A stretch of DNA of 64,000 nucleotides from Lacrimispora indolis DSM 755 (GCF_000526995.1 NZ_AZUI01000001.1:3013501-3077500); one strand, 5' to 3'; shown: positions 7,037-16,214, counted from the first letter of the stretch. Numbers and translations: made by a program. Notes: generated by a model from the letters alone, not told the origin.

Positions 7037-9082
7037 ATGAATAATGAACAGATTAAACTTGTCATTTGGGATTTGGATGAAACATTTTGGCATGGCACGC
7101 TTGCTGAGGAGGGTTACATTACTATACCTCAAAACAATATTAATATTGTGAAAGAGTTGACAAATCGGGGGATTGTCAACTCGATTTGTTCTAAAAATGA
7201 CTTTGATAAGGCCAAGGCTGTATTATGCGAGGCACAGATTTGGGACTACTTTGTGTTTCCGCATATCGAATTCACGCCAAAAGGTGGGGCGGTGAAGAGG
7301 ATTATAGCTGATATGCAGCTTCGTGCGCCCAATGTTTTGTTTGTAGATGATAATAACACAAATCTTGAGGAAGTGAGTTTTTACAATCCTGGAATACAAA
7401 TTCTTGCTGCACAAGACCTTAACCGTTTGTGTGATCTTCCTGGTGCTACAGGGAAGCCGGATCCGCAGCATAAACGCCTGGAACAGTACAAATTATTGCA
7501 GGAGCGTTTTAGTGCCCGCCAATATTCCAACGATAATGAGGATTTTCTGCGTAAGAGTGATATTCATATTTGCGTGTCACCTACAGCGCCTGAAGATGCT
7601 GAGCGCGTTCATGATATGATTATGCGTACCAATCAGTTGAACTTCACAAAAAAGCGCATTTCGTTTGACGAGGTAAATGACTTGTTGCGAAACCCCGCTT
7701 TCGAGAGTGCTACAATTCGTGTGTATGATCGTTTTGGAGACCATGGTATTATTGGCTGGTATTGTCTTAAAGGAGACGAACTGGAACATTTCTTGTTTTC
7801 GTGCAGAATTATAAACCTTGGCATTGAGCAATATGTGTATGCAATGTTGGGTTTCCCGCATTTGATGATTTCAGGTGAAACAGCATCGCTCGTATCACCC
7901 AATATTTCCGTTCCTGATTACATAACTTTGGATGATGAAACCAGGGTACGACCTGTATCGGCTCAATCCTGCTCGGATGTTTCCAAGTTCGATAAATTGC
8001 AAATCTACGCACTTGGTGCATGTGACTTGTATTACATGGTCGGACATATGGCGTTGCCGTTCACAAACGTGCATTTCGAATGTAATACGTTTAATGGTGA
8101 TGCTCGCGGTGTGAATGTTGCGACTGAATACATACGCAGTTGCTTTGAAATGAATGAACAGGAAAAGATCTACTGTCGCACTCATTTCCATAACTATACC
8201 GGACGAACCGCATTTGCCACGAAGATTTTTGAGAAGGAATATGATTATGTATGTATGTCGTTCCACGATGATTTCGCTTTAGATATTTATCAGAGTAAAG
8301 AATTTCCTCAAATGCGCGTTGTATTATCAAACAGTAAAAGCGGTTCCTATACCCCTATCCTAAACGTTGAGGATGGGGAAAGGAAAGAGTGGCTTTCCCG
8401 AAATTTTATATCTTTGGGACTGATATCTCCTCAACGGTTTCGTGAAAACTTGGAATGGCTTGCAGAGCGTCTACCAGACAAAACACGACTTGTTCTAATG
8501 ACCGGGCCGGAGTATGATTATTTTCGTGATAGTGAACCACACAATGCTGAATTCCACATGCAAATCATGAGTTTAAATAAGGTTATTCGAGATTTTTGTG
8601 CCAATAATCCACGAGCTGCCTTTGTAGAGATGAATGATGTAATTTATGAACGAGGTCATTTTACTGATTTTATCATGCATTTAAAGCCAGAACGAAGTTA
8701 TACGCTTGCAATGAAAATGTTAGAGGCCATGGCAGGAATGCCTTCTACCAAAGATGCAAAAAAAGATTTACCAATCGGCTTGCGCCGCTTGGTTTTATGG
8801 AGCGACGAAATTTCTCTTTTGCCGAATTATCTTGCACTTTGTGCTATGGGTGCAAAACCTGATGATATTATTACCATACCGTCATTGGAAGCTTCAAAGC
8901 TGGAAGTAATGTCAATAGCTCCTCATATGTTGTATGGACAAAGCGGCAAATATTTTGTTTTGCTTACACCGGGTGGAGAACTTGAATATCGGCGAACTGC
9001 ACTTGAGTTCTATGGTTTTGGAGTGGGTGTGGACTATTATGAACTTGAACAAATGCCGTTCGCTTTGGAATGGAGAGAATAA
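7037..9082 (+). CDS. FkbH-like HAD-IIIC protein fused to an SGNH-like region
   Basis: 681 residues from ATG 7037, preceded by AGGGGTAGG; the longer frame from 7013 lacks a site. The N-terminal part (1-140) is a HAD-fold domain of the FkbH type: VIWDLDETFWHGTL with DLDET at 12-16, SICSKND near 54, and LFVDDNNTN near 102. A middle part (about 180-270) resembles the GNAT-like half of FkbH proteins (RTNQLNFTKKR). From about 317, a segment starting IYALGACDLYYM with later THFHNY and a C-terminal RGHFTDFIMHLKPE resembles SGNH/GDSL-type folds, though a classic GDSL serine block is not seen. It ends the three-gene set after hag, so it may process or hydrolyse the added phospho-group. Confidence 0.7.
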   Translation: MNNEQIKLVIWDLDETFWHGTLAEEGYITIPQNNINIVKELTNRGIVNSICSKNDFDKAKAVLCEAQIWDYFVFPHIEFTPKGGAVKRIIADMQLRAPNVLFVDDNNTNLEEVSFYNPGIQILAAQDLNRLCDLPGATGKPDPQHKRLEQYKLLQERFSARQYSNDNEDFLRKSDIHICVSPTAPEDAERVHDMIMRTNQLNFTKKRISFDEVNDLLRNPAFESATIRVYDRFGDHGIIGWYCLKGDELEHFLFSCRIINLGIEQYVYAMLGFPHLMISGETASLVSPNISVPDYITLDDETRVRPVSAQSCSDVSKFDKLQIYALGACDLYYMVGHMALPFTNVHFECNTFNGDARGVNVATEYIRSCFEMNEQEKIYCRTHFHNYTGRTAFATKIFEKEYDYVCMSFHDDFALDIYQSKEFPQMRVVLSNSKSGSYTPILNVEDGERKEWLSRNFISLGLISPQRFRENLEWLAERLPDKTRLVLMTGPEYDYFRDSEPHNAEFHMQIMSLNKVIRDFCANNPRAAFVEMNDVIYERGHFTDFIMHLKPERSYTLAMKMLEAMAGMPSTKDAKKDLPIGLRRLVLWSDEISLLPNYLALCAMGAKPDDIITIPSLEASKLEVMSIAPHMLYGQSGKYFVLLTPGGELEYRRTALEFYGFGVGVDYYELEQMPFALEWRE

Positions 9083-9164
9083 AATTGGGTTGAAAATAAT
9101 GTTAGCGATAAGAATACTATGATGGTATTACTATGCGAGAATGGAATGGAGGAGGAGTAATCTA

Positions 9165-9187
9165 CAGGGGCTTTAGCCCCTTTTTTG
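9165..9187 (+). terminator. Terminator of the modification gene set
   Basis: GGGGC, 4-base loop, GCCCC (9167-9180), followed immediately by TTTTTT. It lies 85 bases after the FkbH-like gene. Confidence 0.85.
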
Positions 9188-9340
9188 TACATAAAACAGA
9201 GAAACGGACCCTAAAGAGTCTGTAATCAGTGATATCGTTAATTACTTTAATAACCAATTACACTACTAAATATTATACCGAACTCAGCCAGAACTACTAA
9301 CCGGTTTTTCTGTTGAGTTTGAAAGTTCTGGTTTCTGATA

Positions 9341-9666
9341 ATGCCTCTGTCTCACTGGCAAAGCGTGAATTGGAGAGTTTTGATTGCACAAAGTGCATCA
9401 AGATTTTCTTCCAAAGGCAAAATATTCAGCAGTAGAACTAAAGATATGTTTGAGATTTTGATCTATGCTTATCCTAAAAATATCTATTCGTCAAAGAAAA
9501 TTGAAACTGTTTGCGGAAGAAACATTATTTTCATGGAACTATTGACAAGCCCAAAACCACGAATCGTAGTACTATTGCAAGTCTATATACCAGTATTTTT
9601 CCAACGTCTGTAAAAACTGTTCTATTCGATGATCTGTTATTCGGCAGAAATAAAAGAATTTTTTAG
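9341..9666 (+). pseudogene. Remnant of an IS1182-like transposase
   Basis: The frame from 9341 contains FEILIYAYPKNIYSSKKIE and CGRNIIFMELL, which match the conserved N-terminal part of IS1182-family transposases (an xKILIYAY...YSSRKIE...ENIxFMWL pattern). The following conserved piece (TIASLYTSIFPTSVKTVLF) continues only after a frame change near 9553 and then stops at 9664-9666. There is no catalytic region and no terminal inverted repeats, so only a decayed piece remains. The stretch 9667-9837 is AT-rich and I see nothing in it. Confidence 0.6.
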
Positions 9667-9837
9667 ATAAAACAGTATTTCTAGGCATGAGAAAATTGGA
9701 AGTCTATGTGATATATATTTCATAATATATTAAGTGCGGTAAATTAATTTTGTTTCTAGATTATATTTGATAATACGAAAAGTAAATTTCCAAACAACCA
9801 CTCGGTAAATCACATTCTCCCACCCCATCCTATTTTC

Positions 9838-9866
9838 TTTACAAACCCCCTTCTTAATTGTATAAT
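9838..9866 (+). promoter_or_regulatory. Strong sigma-A promoter
   Basis: TTTACA (9838-9843), 17-base spacer, perfect TATAAT (9861-9866). It fires toward the start-less small ORF at 9956 and, beyond it, the flgB operon. Confidence 0.7.
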
Positions 9867-9955
9867 GGAAAAAAACACCAATCTACAAAATTCGTCATTT
9901 TTTGCATCGAGTTTCAATAACAACAATAAATAAATAAAAAAAGGAGGAAATATAA

Positions 9956-10096
9956 CCGGATAAATTAAAAATCAGCGACCAAAATCAGCTCGGAGACTTG
10001 AAAAAGCTTCAGATAAAGCCTAAAAAGGGCCGAATATCCCCCAAAGTTTATCCCTTGGCTGGAAATAATTTACACCTATTTCCTGAAGAAATGTAG
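9956..10096 (+). pseudogene. Start-less 46-codon ORF behind a strong ribosome-binding site
   Basis: A perfect AAGGAGG (9941-9947) stands 8 bases before the codon CCG at 9956. From there an uninterrupted, protein-like frame runs to TAG 10094-10096: DKLKISDQNQLGDLKK..., with later KPKKGRISPKVYPLAGNN and a terminal LFPEEM. No ATG, GTG or TTG stands at the correct distance. A start codon may have been lost by mutation, since an ATG in place of CCG would restore a 46-residue basic protein. I do not recognise the product. It could also be a chance frame in the 5' leader of the flgB operon. Confidence 0.35.
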
Positions 10097-10167
10097 ATAA
10101 ATCAAGAGTTATTGCATCTTACGGCAGAAAATAGTCTAAGATTCCGGACTATAATGGCAGAACTTTC

Positions 10168-10196
10168 TTGACATTATTTGTAATAAAATGTAAAAT
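10168..10196 (+). promoter_or_regulatory. Sigma-A promoter of the fla/che operon
   Basis: Consensus TTGACA (10168-10173), 17 bases, TAAAAT (10191-10196), 135 bases before flgB. A housekeeping-type promoter is expected for the early class of flagellar genes that includes fliA. Confidence 0.75.
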
Positions 10197-10330
10197 AAAG
10201 TAGAAAAAATTACAAAAAAAAATCGATTTTGGGAAAAGGCTGTCGATATTTAACTGTTATGCAGTTTTTATTCAGCTAAATACACTTCTCAGGCGCTTTG
10301 CCGGAAGTGATAAAAGTGAGGAACAAAATT

Positions 10331-10711
10331 ATGAATTCAATATTTGGAAACAACATTTCCATGGCGGAGAAAACATTAGATTATCTCTGGTCAAAGCAGC
10401 AGATAACCATGAACAATATTGCCAATGGAGACACTCCTGGATATAAAGCCCAATATGTAACCTTTGAAGATGAGTTTCGCAAACGCCTGATGGCAGGAAG
10501 AGAGGGTACTTCTAAGGATATCGGCAATATCATAAATGGTTCCAGATACTTTGTACGAAATACACATGATGAGTCCGCCCGAATGGATGGAAACAACGTC
10601 AATACGGATGTGGAAAGTGTGGAATTGGCAAGGACCACTCTTCAGTACCAATATGAGATCAATGCATTAAACAGTGAGATAACCAGGCTTCGTACAATAA
10701 TTAAAGGTTAA
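10331..10711 (+). CDS. flgB: Flagellar basal-body rod protein FlgB
   Basis: 126 residues from ATG 10331 (MNSIFGNNISMAEKTLDYLW), preceded by GAGGAA; an in-frame upstream start at 10298 has no site. It forms part of the proximal rod. Visible features are the rod-family N-terminal signature (QQITMNNIANGDTPGYKA, 28-45) and the C-terminal helix (LARTTLQYQYEINALN). First gene of the long fla/che operon. Its usual partner flgC does not follow; it lies 13 kb downstream at 23678. Confidence 0.95.
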   Translation: MNSIFGNNISMAEKTLDYLWSKQQITMNNIANGDTPGYKAQYVTFEDEFRKRLMAGREGTSKDIGNIINGSRYFVRNTHDESARMDGNNVNTDVESVELARTTLQYQYEINALNSEITRLRTIIKG

Positions 10712-10728
10712 AACAGGAGGTACATACA

Positions 10729-11040
10729 ATGCAGCAGATGTTTATAACGCCAATGGTCCCCATAAGTTCCATTGCGGACATAGGAAGTGAAAAAAAGGTG
10801 ACTTCCGGACAAACCGGAAGCACCATGTTTCAGGATATATTTAAAGAAGCGATTCAGAACGTCAGAAGTACGGATGAAAATCTGACAATGCAGGAGTACC
10901 TGCTGTCCACAGGGCAGATCGATGATGCCCACACAGTACCGGCGGCAGCGGCAAAGGCCCAGTTATCGGCAGAGCTTTTAACAGCCCTTAGGAATAAAGC
11001 GCTGGAAGCTTATAATGAGATGATAAGAATTAATATATAA
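10729..11040 (+). CDS. fliE: Flagellar hook-basal body protein FliE
   Basis: 103 residues. FliE links the MS ring to the rod and is among the first exported rod parts. A short variable N-terminus (1-32) is followed by the conserved helical region: FQDIFKEAIQNVRSTDENL (34-52) and a C-terminal LRNKALEAYNEMIRINI. Strong AGGAGG before the start. It lies 17 bases after flgB and just before fliF. Confidence 0.93.
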   Translation: MQQMFITPMVPISSIADIGSEKKVTSGQTGSTMFQDIFKEAIQNVRSTDENLTMQEYLLSTGQIDDAHTVPAAAAKAQLSAELLTALRNKALEAYNEMIRINI

Positions 11041-11065
11041 GTAGATAACGGGGCGGACAGGCACG

Positions 11066-12667
11066 ATGGAAAAAATTAAGGGATTTTTAGGTAAGTTAAG
11101 TGACAAAGCAAAGAAGATTATAATTGCTTCTGTTGTAGGCGTGGCTGTTGTGGCCGGCGCGATAATTATGGCACTGTCCATGCGGGAAAAGCCGTATGAT
11201 GTCATGTTTACAGGCGTTGGCAGTGAAGAAGCGAAACAAATAATAGGTAAGCTGCAGGAAGACAAGGTTGACTATCAATATCATGATGGGGATATTCTGG
11301 TGCCGACAGCCCAGATGGATATGACCAAGGCAAAGCTGGTATCTGAGGGATATCCCAAAAGCGGCTTTACATATGATGTATTCAAAAACAATGTAAACCT
11401 TATGACAACTGACTCAGACCGTCAGACCTTTAAGCTTTATGATTTGGAAACAAGAATTGGGTCTACGATCCAGCTGTTCGATGGGGTTCAGGAAGCATAC
11501 GTAACCATAGCCCTGGGAGAAACTTCCAAGTACGCATTATCGGAAGACAATGCGCAGGAAGCGAGTGCCCAGGCTGTTGTCGTGATGAAAGACGGCGGTT
11601 CCCCTACAGAAGAACAGGCCAAATCCATTCAGCTTCTTATTTCAAGAAGTATTCCTGGTATGGTCATTGGAAATGTTGCAGTGTTTGACGGCAACGGAAA
11701 AGAGGTCTCTACTGATTCCGGGGAAGAGGATATAAATTCTGGAAAGACAGGAGAAGAGATCGCAAAGCTTATAGAAGACCAGATTGCAGCAAAGGTTATG
11801 AATGTCCTGGGACCTGTGTACGGAAATGGAAATGTACGCGTATCCGTAAAAGGCACTGTAAATATGGAAAAGCTGATCCGGGAGAGTACTGTATACAATG
11901 TACCGGAGAAGATCGACGAGAATGATAAGACGGGACTTACTTCTGAGGAATCCATATACCGGGAGTATTCAGGAGATGGGCAGACCGCTTCCGGAGTGGC
12001 CGGATCAGAGGCCAATGCGGATATTCCTCAGTATAATGCAGGAGGAGCTGCAGGGGATAATAATGCTTATGGTTCCAGCAGCCTGACCAGAAAGTATCTT
12101 TTAAACCAGATCAAGGAACAGGGACAGGTTAATCCCGGCAGTCTGGAGAATTTAACGGTTTCTGTAATCGTGAATGGAAACGGTTTCGGAACCTTGACGG
12201 CTGATGATATCCGGAATTTGGCCGGTAATGCGGCAGGAATTGCTCAGGCAGACCGGGCGGAGAAAATCACTGCTGTTGCAGCGCCCTTCTACACCGTGGA
12301 TGTTCCGAAACAGCCGGAAACTCCTGTCGAGGTAGGAACAGATGGTATTCTTGTAAATCAGTGGATTTTAATCGGTGCACTGGCAGGAGTGTTCCTGCTC
12401 TTGCTGATCATAATTCTTGCAGTGAGACGCAGAAGAAAGAAAAAAGCTCTTATGGCGGATATGGGAGACAGTCAGGAGGATGTTCCCATTCTTCCGGAAC
12501 TTTCGGAAGAACAGGAAGACGAAAGAGAAAGAGAGATCCTGGTTCCCGAAGAGGACAGGGGTGCAGAGCTGCGTGAAAGTGTCCGTGACTTTGCAGAACA
12601 AAATCCTGAGATATCAGCCCAGCTGTTGAAAACATGGTTGAACGGAGGAAACAATAATGACAACTAA
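11066..12667 (+). CDS. fliF: Flagellar MS-ring protein FliF
   Basis: 533 residues, usual length. It forms the membrane MS ring that houses the export gate and anchors the rotor. There is an N-terminal membrane helix (about 17-37, IIIASVVGVAVVAGAIIMAL) and a YscJ/FliF ring-building motif region. The middle is acidic and Ser/Gly-rich (about 290-350). A second membrane helix lies near 434-457, followed by a basic stretch RRRRKKK. The acidic C-terminal tail (DVPILPELSEEQEDERERE... AQLLKTWLNGG) binds FliG. It overlaps fliG by 11 bases, suggesting translational coupling. Confidence 0.97.
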   Translation: MEKIKGFLGKLSDKAKKIIIASVVGVAVVAGAIIMALSMREKPYDVMFTGVGSEEAKQIIGKLQEDKVDYQYHDGDILVPTAQMDMTKAKLVSEGYPKSGFTYDVFKNNVNLMTTDSDRQTFKLYDLETRIGSTIQLFDGVQEAYVTIALGETSKYALSEDNAQEASAQAVVVMKDGGSPTEEQAKSIQLLISRSIPGMVIGNVAVFDGNGKEVSTDSGEEDINSGKTGEEIAKLIEDQIAAKVMNVLGPVYGNGNVRVSVKGTVNMEKLIRESTVYNVPEKIDENDKTGLTSEESIYREYSGDGQTASGVAGSEANADIPQYNAGGAAGDNNAYGSSSLTRKYLLNQIKEQGQVNPGSLENLTVSVIVNGNGFGTLTADDIRNLAGNAAGIAQADRAEKITAVAAPFYTVDVPKQPETPVEVGTDGILVNQWILIGALAGVFLLLLIIILAVRRRRKKKALMADMGDSQEDVPILPELSEEQEDEREREILVPEEDRGAELRESVRDFAEQNPEISAQLLKTWLNGGNNNDN

Positions 12668-13661
12668 CTTAACGCCTGAGCAAAAAGCGGCAATAGTTAT
12701 TGTTTCACTCGGTGTGGATAAGGCTTCCAAAATATATAAGTACCTGAGTGAGGAAGACATTGAAAAATTAACCGTTGAAGTGGCAAAACTGGGGCATGTG
12801 GAAGCTGATGCAACGGAAGCCGTACTGGATGATTTTTATAAGACCTGCCTGACACAGAAAGTGGTCACTGACGGAGGCCTGGAATATGCAAGAACGGTTT
12901 TGGAAAAGGCATTTGGGGAAAGCACGGCAAACAGCCTGCTTCAGAAGGTTACTCAGTCCTTAAAATCCAGGTCATTTGGGTTCATCAGAAAGAGCGATTC
13001 AAAGAATTTGATTTCAGTGCTGCAGCATGAGAGGGCACAGACGATTGCCCTGGTTCTTTCCTACACAAATGAAGAAATGGCAGCACAGCTCATTTCCGAG
13101 CTTCCGCCTGAAAAACGTTTCCGGGTGGTGGAGTCCATCGCCAGGATGGAGAGTGCCTCTCCTGAGGCAATAAGGCTTGTGGAAAGTGAGATAAAGAAGA
13201 AGTTCTCCGGCATTCTTACCACCGATTACACAACGGTTGGCGGTATCGATTATATTGCAAACGTTATGAACCATATGGACAGGGGAAACGAAAAGCTTAT
13301 CTTCGACGAGTTGGGCAGAAAAGATGCGGAACTGGCAGATACCATTCGCAAAAAGATGTTCGTATTCGAGGATATCATCACCATGGACAACCGCTCCATC
13401 CAGCGTTTTATCCGCGAATGCGATATGAAAGATATGGTTTATGCGCTTAAGAATGCAAATAAGCAGATTGCAGATGTTATTTTCAGTAATATGTCAACCC
13501 GTATGAAGGATAGCATTCAGTCCGATATGGAAGTTACAGTCAATGTCCGCTTAAGAGATGTAGAAGAGGCTCAGCAGAGAATTGTTGGTATCATCAGGCG
13601 TCTGGAGGAAGAAGGCGAGCTGATTATCAGCAAGGGCGGAAAGGATGATATCATTGTCTAA
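12657..13661 (+). CDS. fliG: Flagellar motor switch protein FliG
   Basis: 334 residues. FliG sits on the MS ring and interacts with MotA to produce torque. The N-terminal domain (1-110) binds FliF. The middle domain carries HERAQTIALVLSY (about 122-134), the counterpart of the EHPQ motif, here with a variant ERAQ. The C-terminal domain contains the charged torque helix (about 270-305, MSTRMKDSIQSDM). It overlaps both fliF and fliH. Confidence 0.97.
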   Translation: MTTNLTPEQKAAIVIVSLGVDKASKIYKYLSEEDIEKLTVEVAKLGHVEADATEAVLDDFYKTCLTQKVVTDGGLEYARTVLEKAFGESTANSLLQKVTQSLKSRSFGFIRKSDSKNLISVLQHERAQTIALVLSYTNEEMAAQLISELPPEKRFRVVESIARMESASPEAIRLVESEIKKKFSGILTTDYTTVGGIDYIANVMNHMDRGNEKLIFDELGRKDAELADTIRKKMFVFEDIITMDNRSIQRFIRECDMKDMVYALKNANKQIADVIFSNMSTRMKDSIQSDMEVTVNVRLRDVEEAQQRIVGIIRRLEEEGELIISKGGKDDIIV

Positions 13662-14427
13662 TATTATTAAGGGCGCACAGCTTTCAAGTCATGTTTTAGA
13701 GTATGGATTTGACCTGGCGTTTGAAGATATCATAGTAAAGGCAAAAACGGAAGAAGAGGAAGAGCAAAAGATTGAGCAGTTCCGGGACGATGCTGATGAG
13801 GAATATCTTCAGGCTGCCGAAGTATATTATGAAAATGCTTTAAAAATGGCCGGGGAGATTACGGATCAAGCCAAAGAAGAGGCAGAAAAGATCCGTGCTG
13901 AGGCGAAGGCGGCAGGGTATGAAGAAGGCTATGAGGCAGGGTTTTCGGAAGGTTGCAAGAAAGCCTATGAGGATCATAAAGCGGAATTGGATCTCAAGAT
14001 AGAAGAATTCCAGGCGGCCATGAAGACCACCATTGAATGTGTTACGGAAGAGAAAGAAAGAATTCTGGAAAGATATATGGATGATTTGAAGAAAATTACT
14101 TTGACCATAGCAGAAAAGATCATTCAGACCAGTTTAAAATCCAGCGGAGAGATCATCAAGCGGATGATCGCTGCCGCTGCCGGTAAGCTGAAAAAGACCC
14201 AGTGGGTGAAAATCTATGTTTCGCAAAAGGATGCAGGGATGATGATACAGGGAGATGTGGGCTTGCTAAATGAATTGTCCCATATTTCTGGAAACATCAA
14301 AATTATTGCCATGGATCATGCGGAGGATGGCACCTGTATCATTGAATTGCCGGAAGAGATTATTGATGTCAGCGTGAATACCCAGATCGAAAATATAAAG
14401 GGAATTCTCAATAACGCAAGACTGTAG
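13645..14427 (+). CDS. fliH: Flagellar assembly protein FliH
   Basis: 260 residues. FliH binds and controls the export ATPase FliI at the cytoplasmic face of the export gate. A glutamate/alanine-rich coiled coil covers about 30-130 (EEEEEQKIEQFRDDADEEY, AEKIRAEAKAAGYEEGYEAG), with the small-residue-spaced repeats typical of FliH. The C-terminal half matches the FliH/V-ATPase-E-like domain (ITLTIAEKIIQTS near 150). The ATG at 13645 overlaps the fliG end by 17 bases. Confidence 0.92.
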   Translation: MISLSNIIKGAQLSSHVLEYGFDLAFEDIIVKAKTEEEEEQKIEQFRDDADEEYLQAAEVYYENALKMAGEITDQAKEEAEKIRAEAKAAGYEEGYEAGFSEGCKKAYEDHKAELDLKIEEFQAAMKTTIECVTEEKERILERYMDDLKKITLTIAEKIIQTSLKSSGEIIKRMIAAAAGKLKKTQWVKIYVSQKDAGMMIQGDVGLLNELSHISGNIKIIAMDHAEDGTCIIELPEEIIDVSVNTQIENIKGILNNARL

Positions 14428-14441
14428 CAGGAGGTGTCCTC

Positions 14442-15743
14442 ATGTTTAAAGAACTGTCTGATCTCATAATGAAGACTGAGACCGTTGATCACATCGGAAA
14501 GATCGAAAATATTGTGGGGATGTCTATGGAAGCCTCCGGCGGAAAGGCCAGTATCGGGGACATTGCCTATATTTATAACGAAGACAGGAAAGAGCAGATT
14601 CCCGTAGAAGTAGTGGGCTTTAAGGATGATAAAATCCAGCTTATGGCCTACGAAAATATGAATGGAATTGCCGCGGGCAGCTTTGTGCGCAATACGAAAC
14701 GCCGTTTAAAGATCCCGGTAGGAGATTTTTTAAGAGGACGGATCATTGATGCAAAGGGAGAACCAATGGATGGAAAAGGCCCCTTTGATTCTTCAAGATA
14801 CTATTATGTGGAAAACCCCTATATCAATCCCTTGACCCGTCCTCCCATTACGGACAAGCTGGAATTCGGAGTCAAAGCCATTGATGGAATGAATACCATT
14901 GGAAAAGGGCAGCGTATCGGAATTTTTGCAGGGAGCGGAGTTGGTAAGAGTACTCTCTTGGGAATGATCGCCAGAAACGTTAAGGCTGATATCAATGTGG
15001 TGGCCCTTGTAGGCGAGCGAGGCCGAGAGGTAAGGGAATTTATAGAAAAGGATTTAGGGCCGGAAGGGATGGAGCGATCTGTCCTGGTGGTGGCTACATC
15101 GGATCAGCCGGCCATGCTTCGCATGAAGTGCCCTCTGGTGGCAACCACCATAGCGGAATATTTTAAAAACCAGGGCAAGGATGTGCTGCTGATGATGGAC
15201 TCTCTGACACGGTTTGCCATGGCTCAGAGAGAAATAGGCCTTGCCATCGGGGAACCGCCGGTGGCCAGAGGATATACTCCTTCCATATACGCGGAATTTC
15301 CCAAGCTTCTGGAACGAAGCGGTAATTTTGGGGAAGGTTCCATTACCGGAATTTATACGGTTCTGGTGGAAGGTGATGATACCAATGAACCCATCGCAGA
15401 TACCGTAAGAGGTATTGTGGATGGACACATCGTTTTAAGCAGAAAACTGGCAAATGCAAATCATTTCCCAGCCATTGATGTAAGCGCCAGTATTTCCCGT
15501 CTGATGACCAATATCGTGTCCGAGGAACACCGGAAACTTGCTTCGGAAATCAGGGATATCTTAAGCATTTATGAGAAAAATGAAGATTTGATTTCAATTG
15601 GCGCATATAAAAGCGGAACCAATCCCAAGCTGGATTTGGCTATTGCCAGGATTGACAAGGTCAACCAGTTCCTGTGCCAGGGGATTCAGGAAAATGACAC
15701 CTATGAAAATATACTGATTAAGATGAAATCGATCTTAGCGTAG
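14442..15743 (+). CDS. fliI: Flagellum-specific ATPase FliI
   Basis: 433 residues. This is the ATPase that drives early steps of flagellar protein export, related to the F1 beta subunit. The Walker A motif GSGVGKST is at about 167-174, the VALVGERGREV segment near 190 and the Walker B segment VLLMMDSLTRFAMAQRE near 250. Start ATG 14442 follows AGGAGGTG. It lies between fliH and fliJ, the standard order. Confidence 0.97.
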   Translation: MFKELSDLIMKTETVDHIGKIENIVGMSMEASGGKASIGDIAYIYNEDRKEQIPVEVVGFKDDKIQLMAYENMNGIAAGSFVRNTKRRLKIPVGDFLRGRIIDAKGEPMDGKGPFDSSRYYYVENPYINPLTRPPITDKLEFGVKAIDGMNTIGKGQRIGIFAGSGVGKSTLLGMIARNVKADINVVALVGERGREVREFIEKDLGPEGMERSVLVVATSDQPAMLRMKCPLVATTIAEYFKNQGKDVLLMMDSLTRFAMAQREIGLAIGEPPVARGYTPSIYAEFPKLLERSGNFGEGSITGIYTVLVEGDDTNEPIADTVRGIVDGHIVLSRKLANANHFPAIDVSASISRLMTNIVSEEHRKLASEIRDILSIYEKNEDLISIGAYKSGTNPKLDLAIARIDKVNQFLCQGIQENDTYENILIKMKSILA

Positions 15744-15764
15744 GCTTTGGAAAGGAGGATGAAG

Positions 15765-16214
15765 ATGAAAAAATTTAACTTCCCTCTTGATACGGTTTTA
15801 AATTACAAGGATCAGGCTTTAGACAATTTGAAAAGCGAACATGCTCAGATACTGGCCAAGGTTGCGCAGCAGGAGAATAAGATCAATATGCTGGCCGACC
15901 AGAGGAATGCTGCCTGTGTAAGATTTAAAGAAGAAGCGCAGACAGGGATTTCCATCAATGCCATGCGTGAATATGAAACATATATCACCCATATGGAGAA
16001 GAAGATCCTGGCAGAACAGGGAGTATTGCTGACGCTTAAAAGAAAAGAGGAGCAGAAGCGCTTCCAGGTGGTAGAAGCCAGAAAAGAGAAAGCTTCCATT
16101 GAGAAATTAAAAGAAAAAAAGCTGACTTTGTATAACAAAGAAGTACAGCGCAGTGAAGAACTGTTCATTGAGGAATTTGTTTCCAACACCATGTCAGTTC
16201 GCAGCAACAGGTGA
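15765..16214 (+). CDS. fliJ: Flagellar export chaperone FliJ
   Basis: 149 residues from ATG 15765 (MKKFNFPLDTVLNYK), placed 6 bases after AAAGGAGG; the longer TTG-started frame at 15747 would bury that site. The protein is almost entirely one antiparallel coiled coil rich in Lys, Glu and Gln, as expected for FliJ, the stalk-like partner of FliI. It lies 21 bases after fliI. Confidence 0.9.
   Translation: MKKFNFPLDTVLNYKDQALDNLKSEHAQILAKVAQQENKINMLADQRNAACVRFKEEAQTGISINAMREYETYITHMEKKILAEQGVLLTLKRKEEQKRFQVVEARKEKASIEKLKEKKLTLYNKEVQRSEELFIEEFVSNTMSVRSNR

Noticed and set aside
9341..9613. 90-residue frame as an independent gene
   Set aside because: Best explained as one piece of a decayed transposase; no start signal and no stand-alone domain.
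10242..10249. GTCGATAT before flgB as a sigma-28 box
   Set aside because: No TTAT/TTAA-type element at 15-16 bases upstream; the good sigma-A promoter at 10168 is sufficient.
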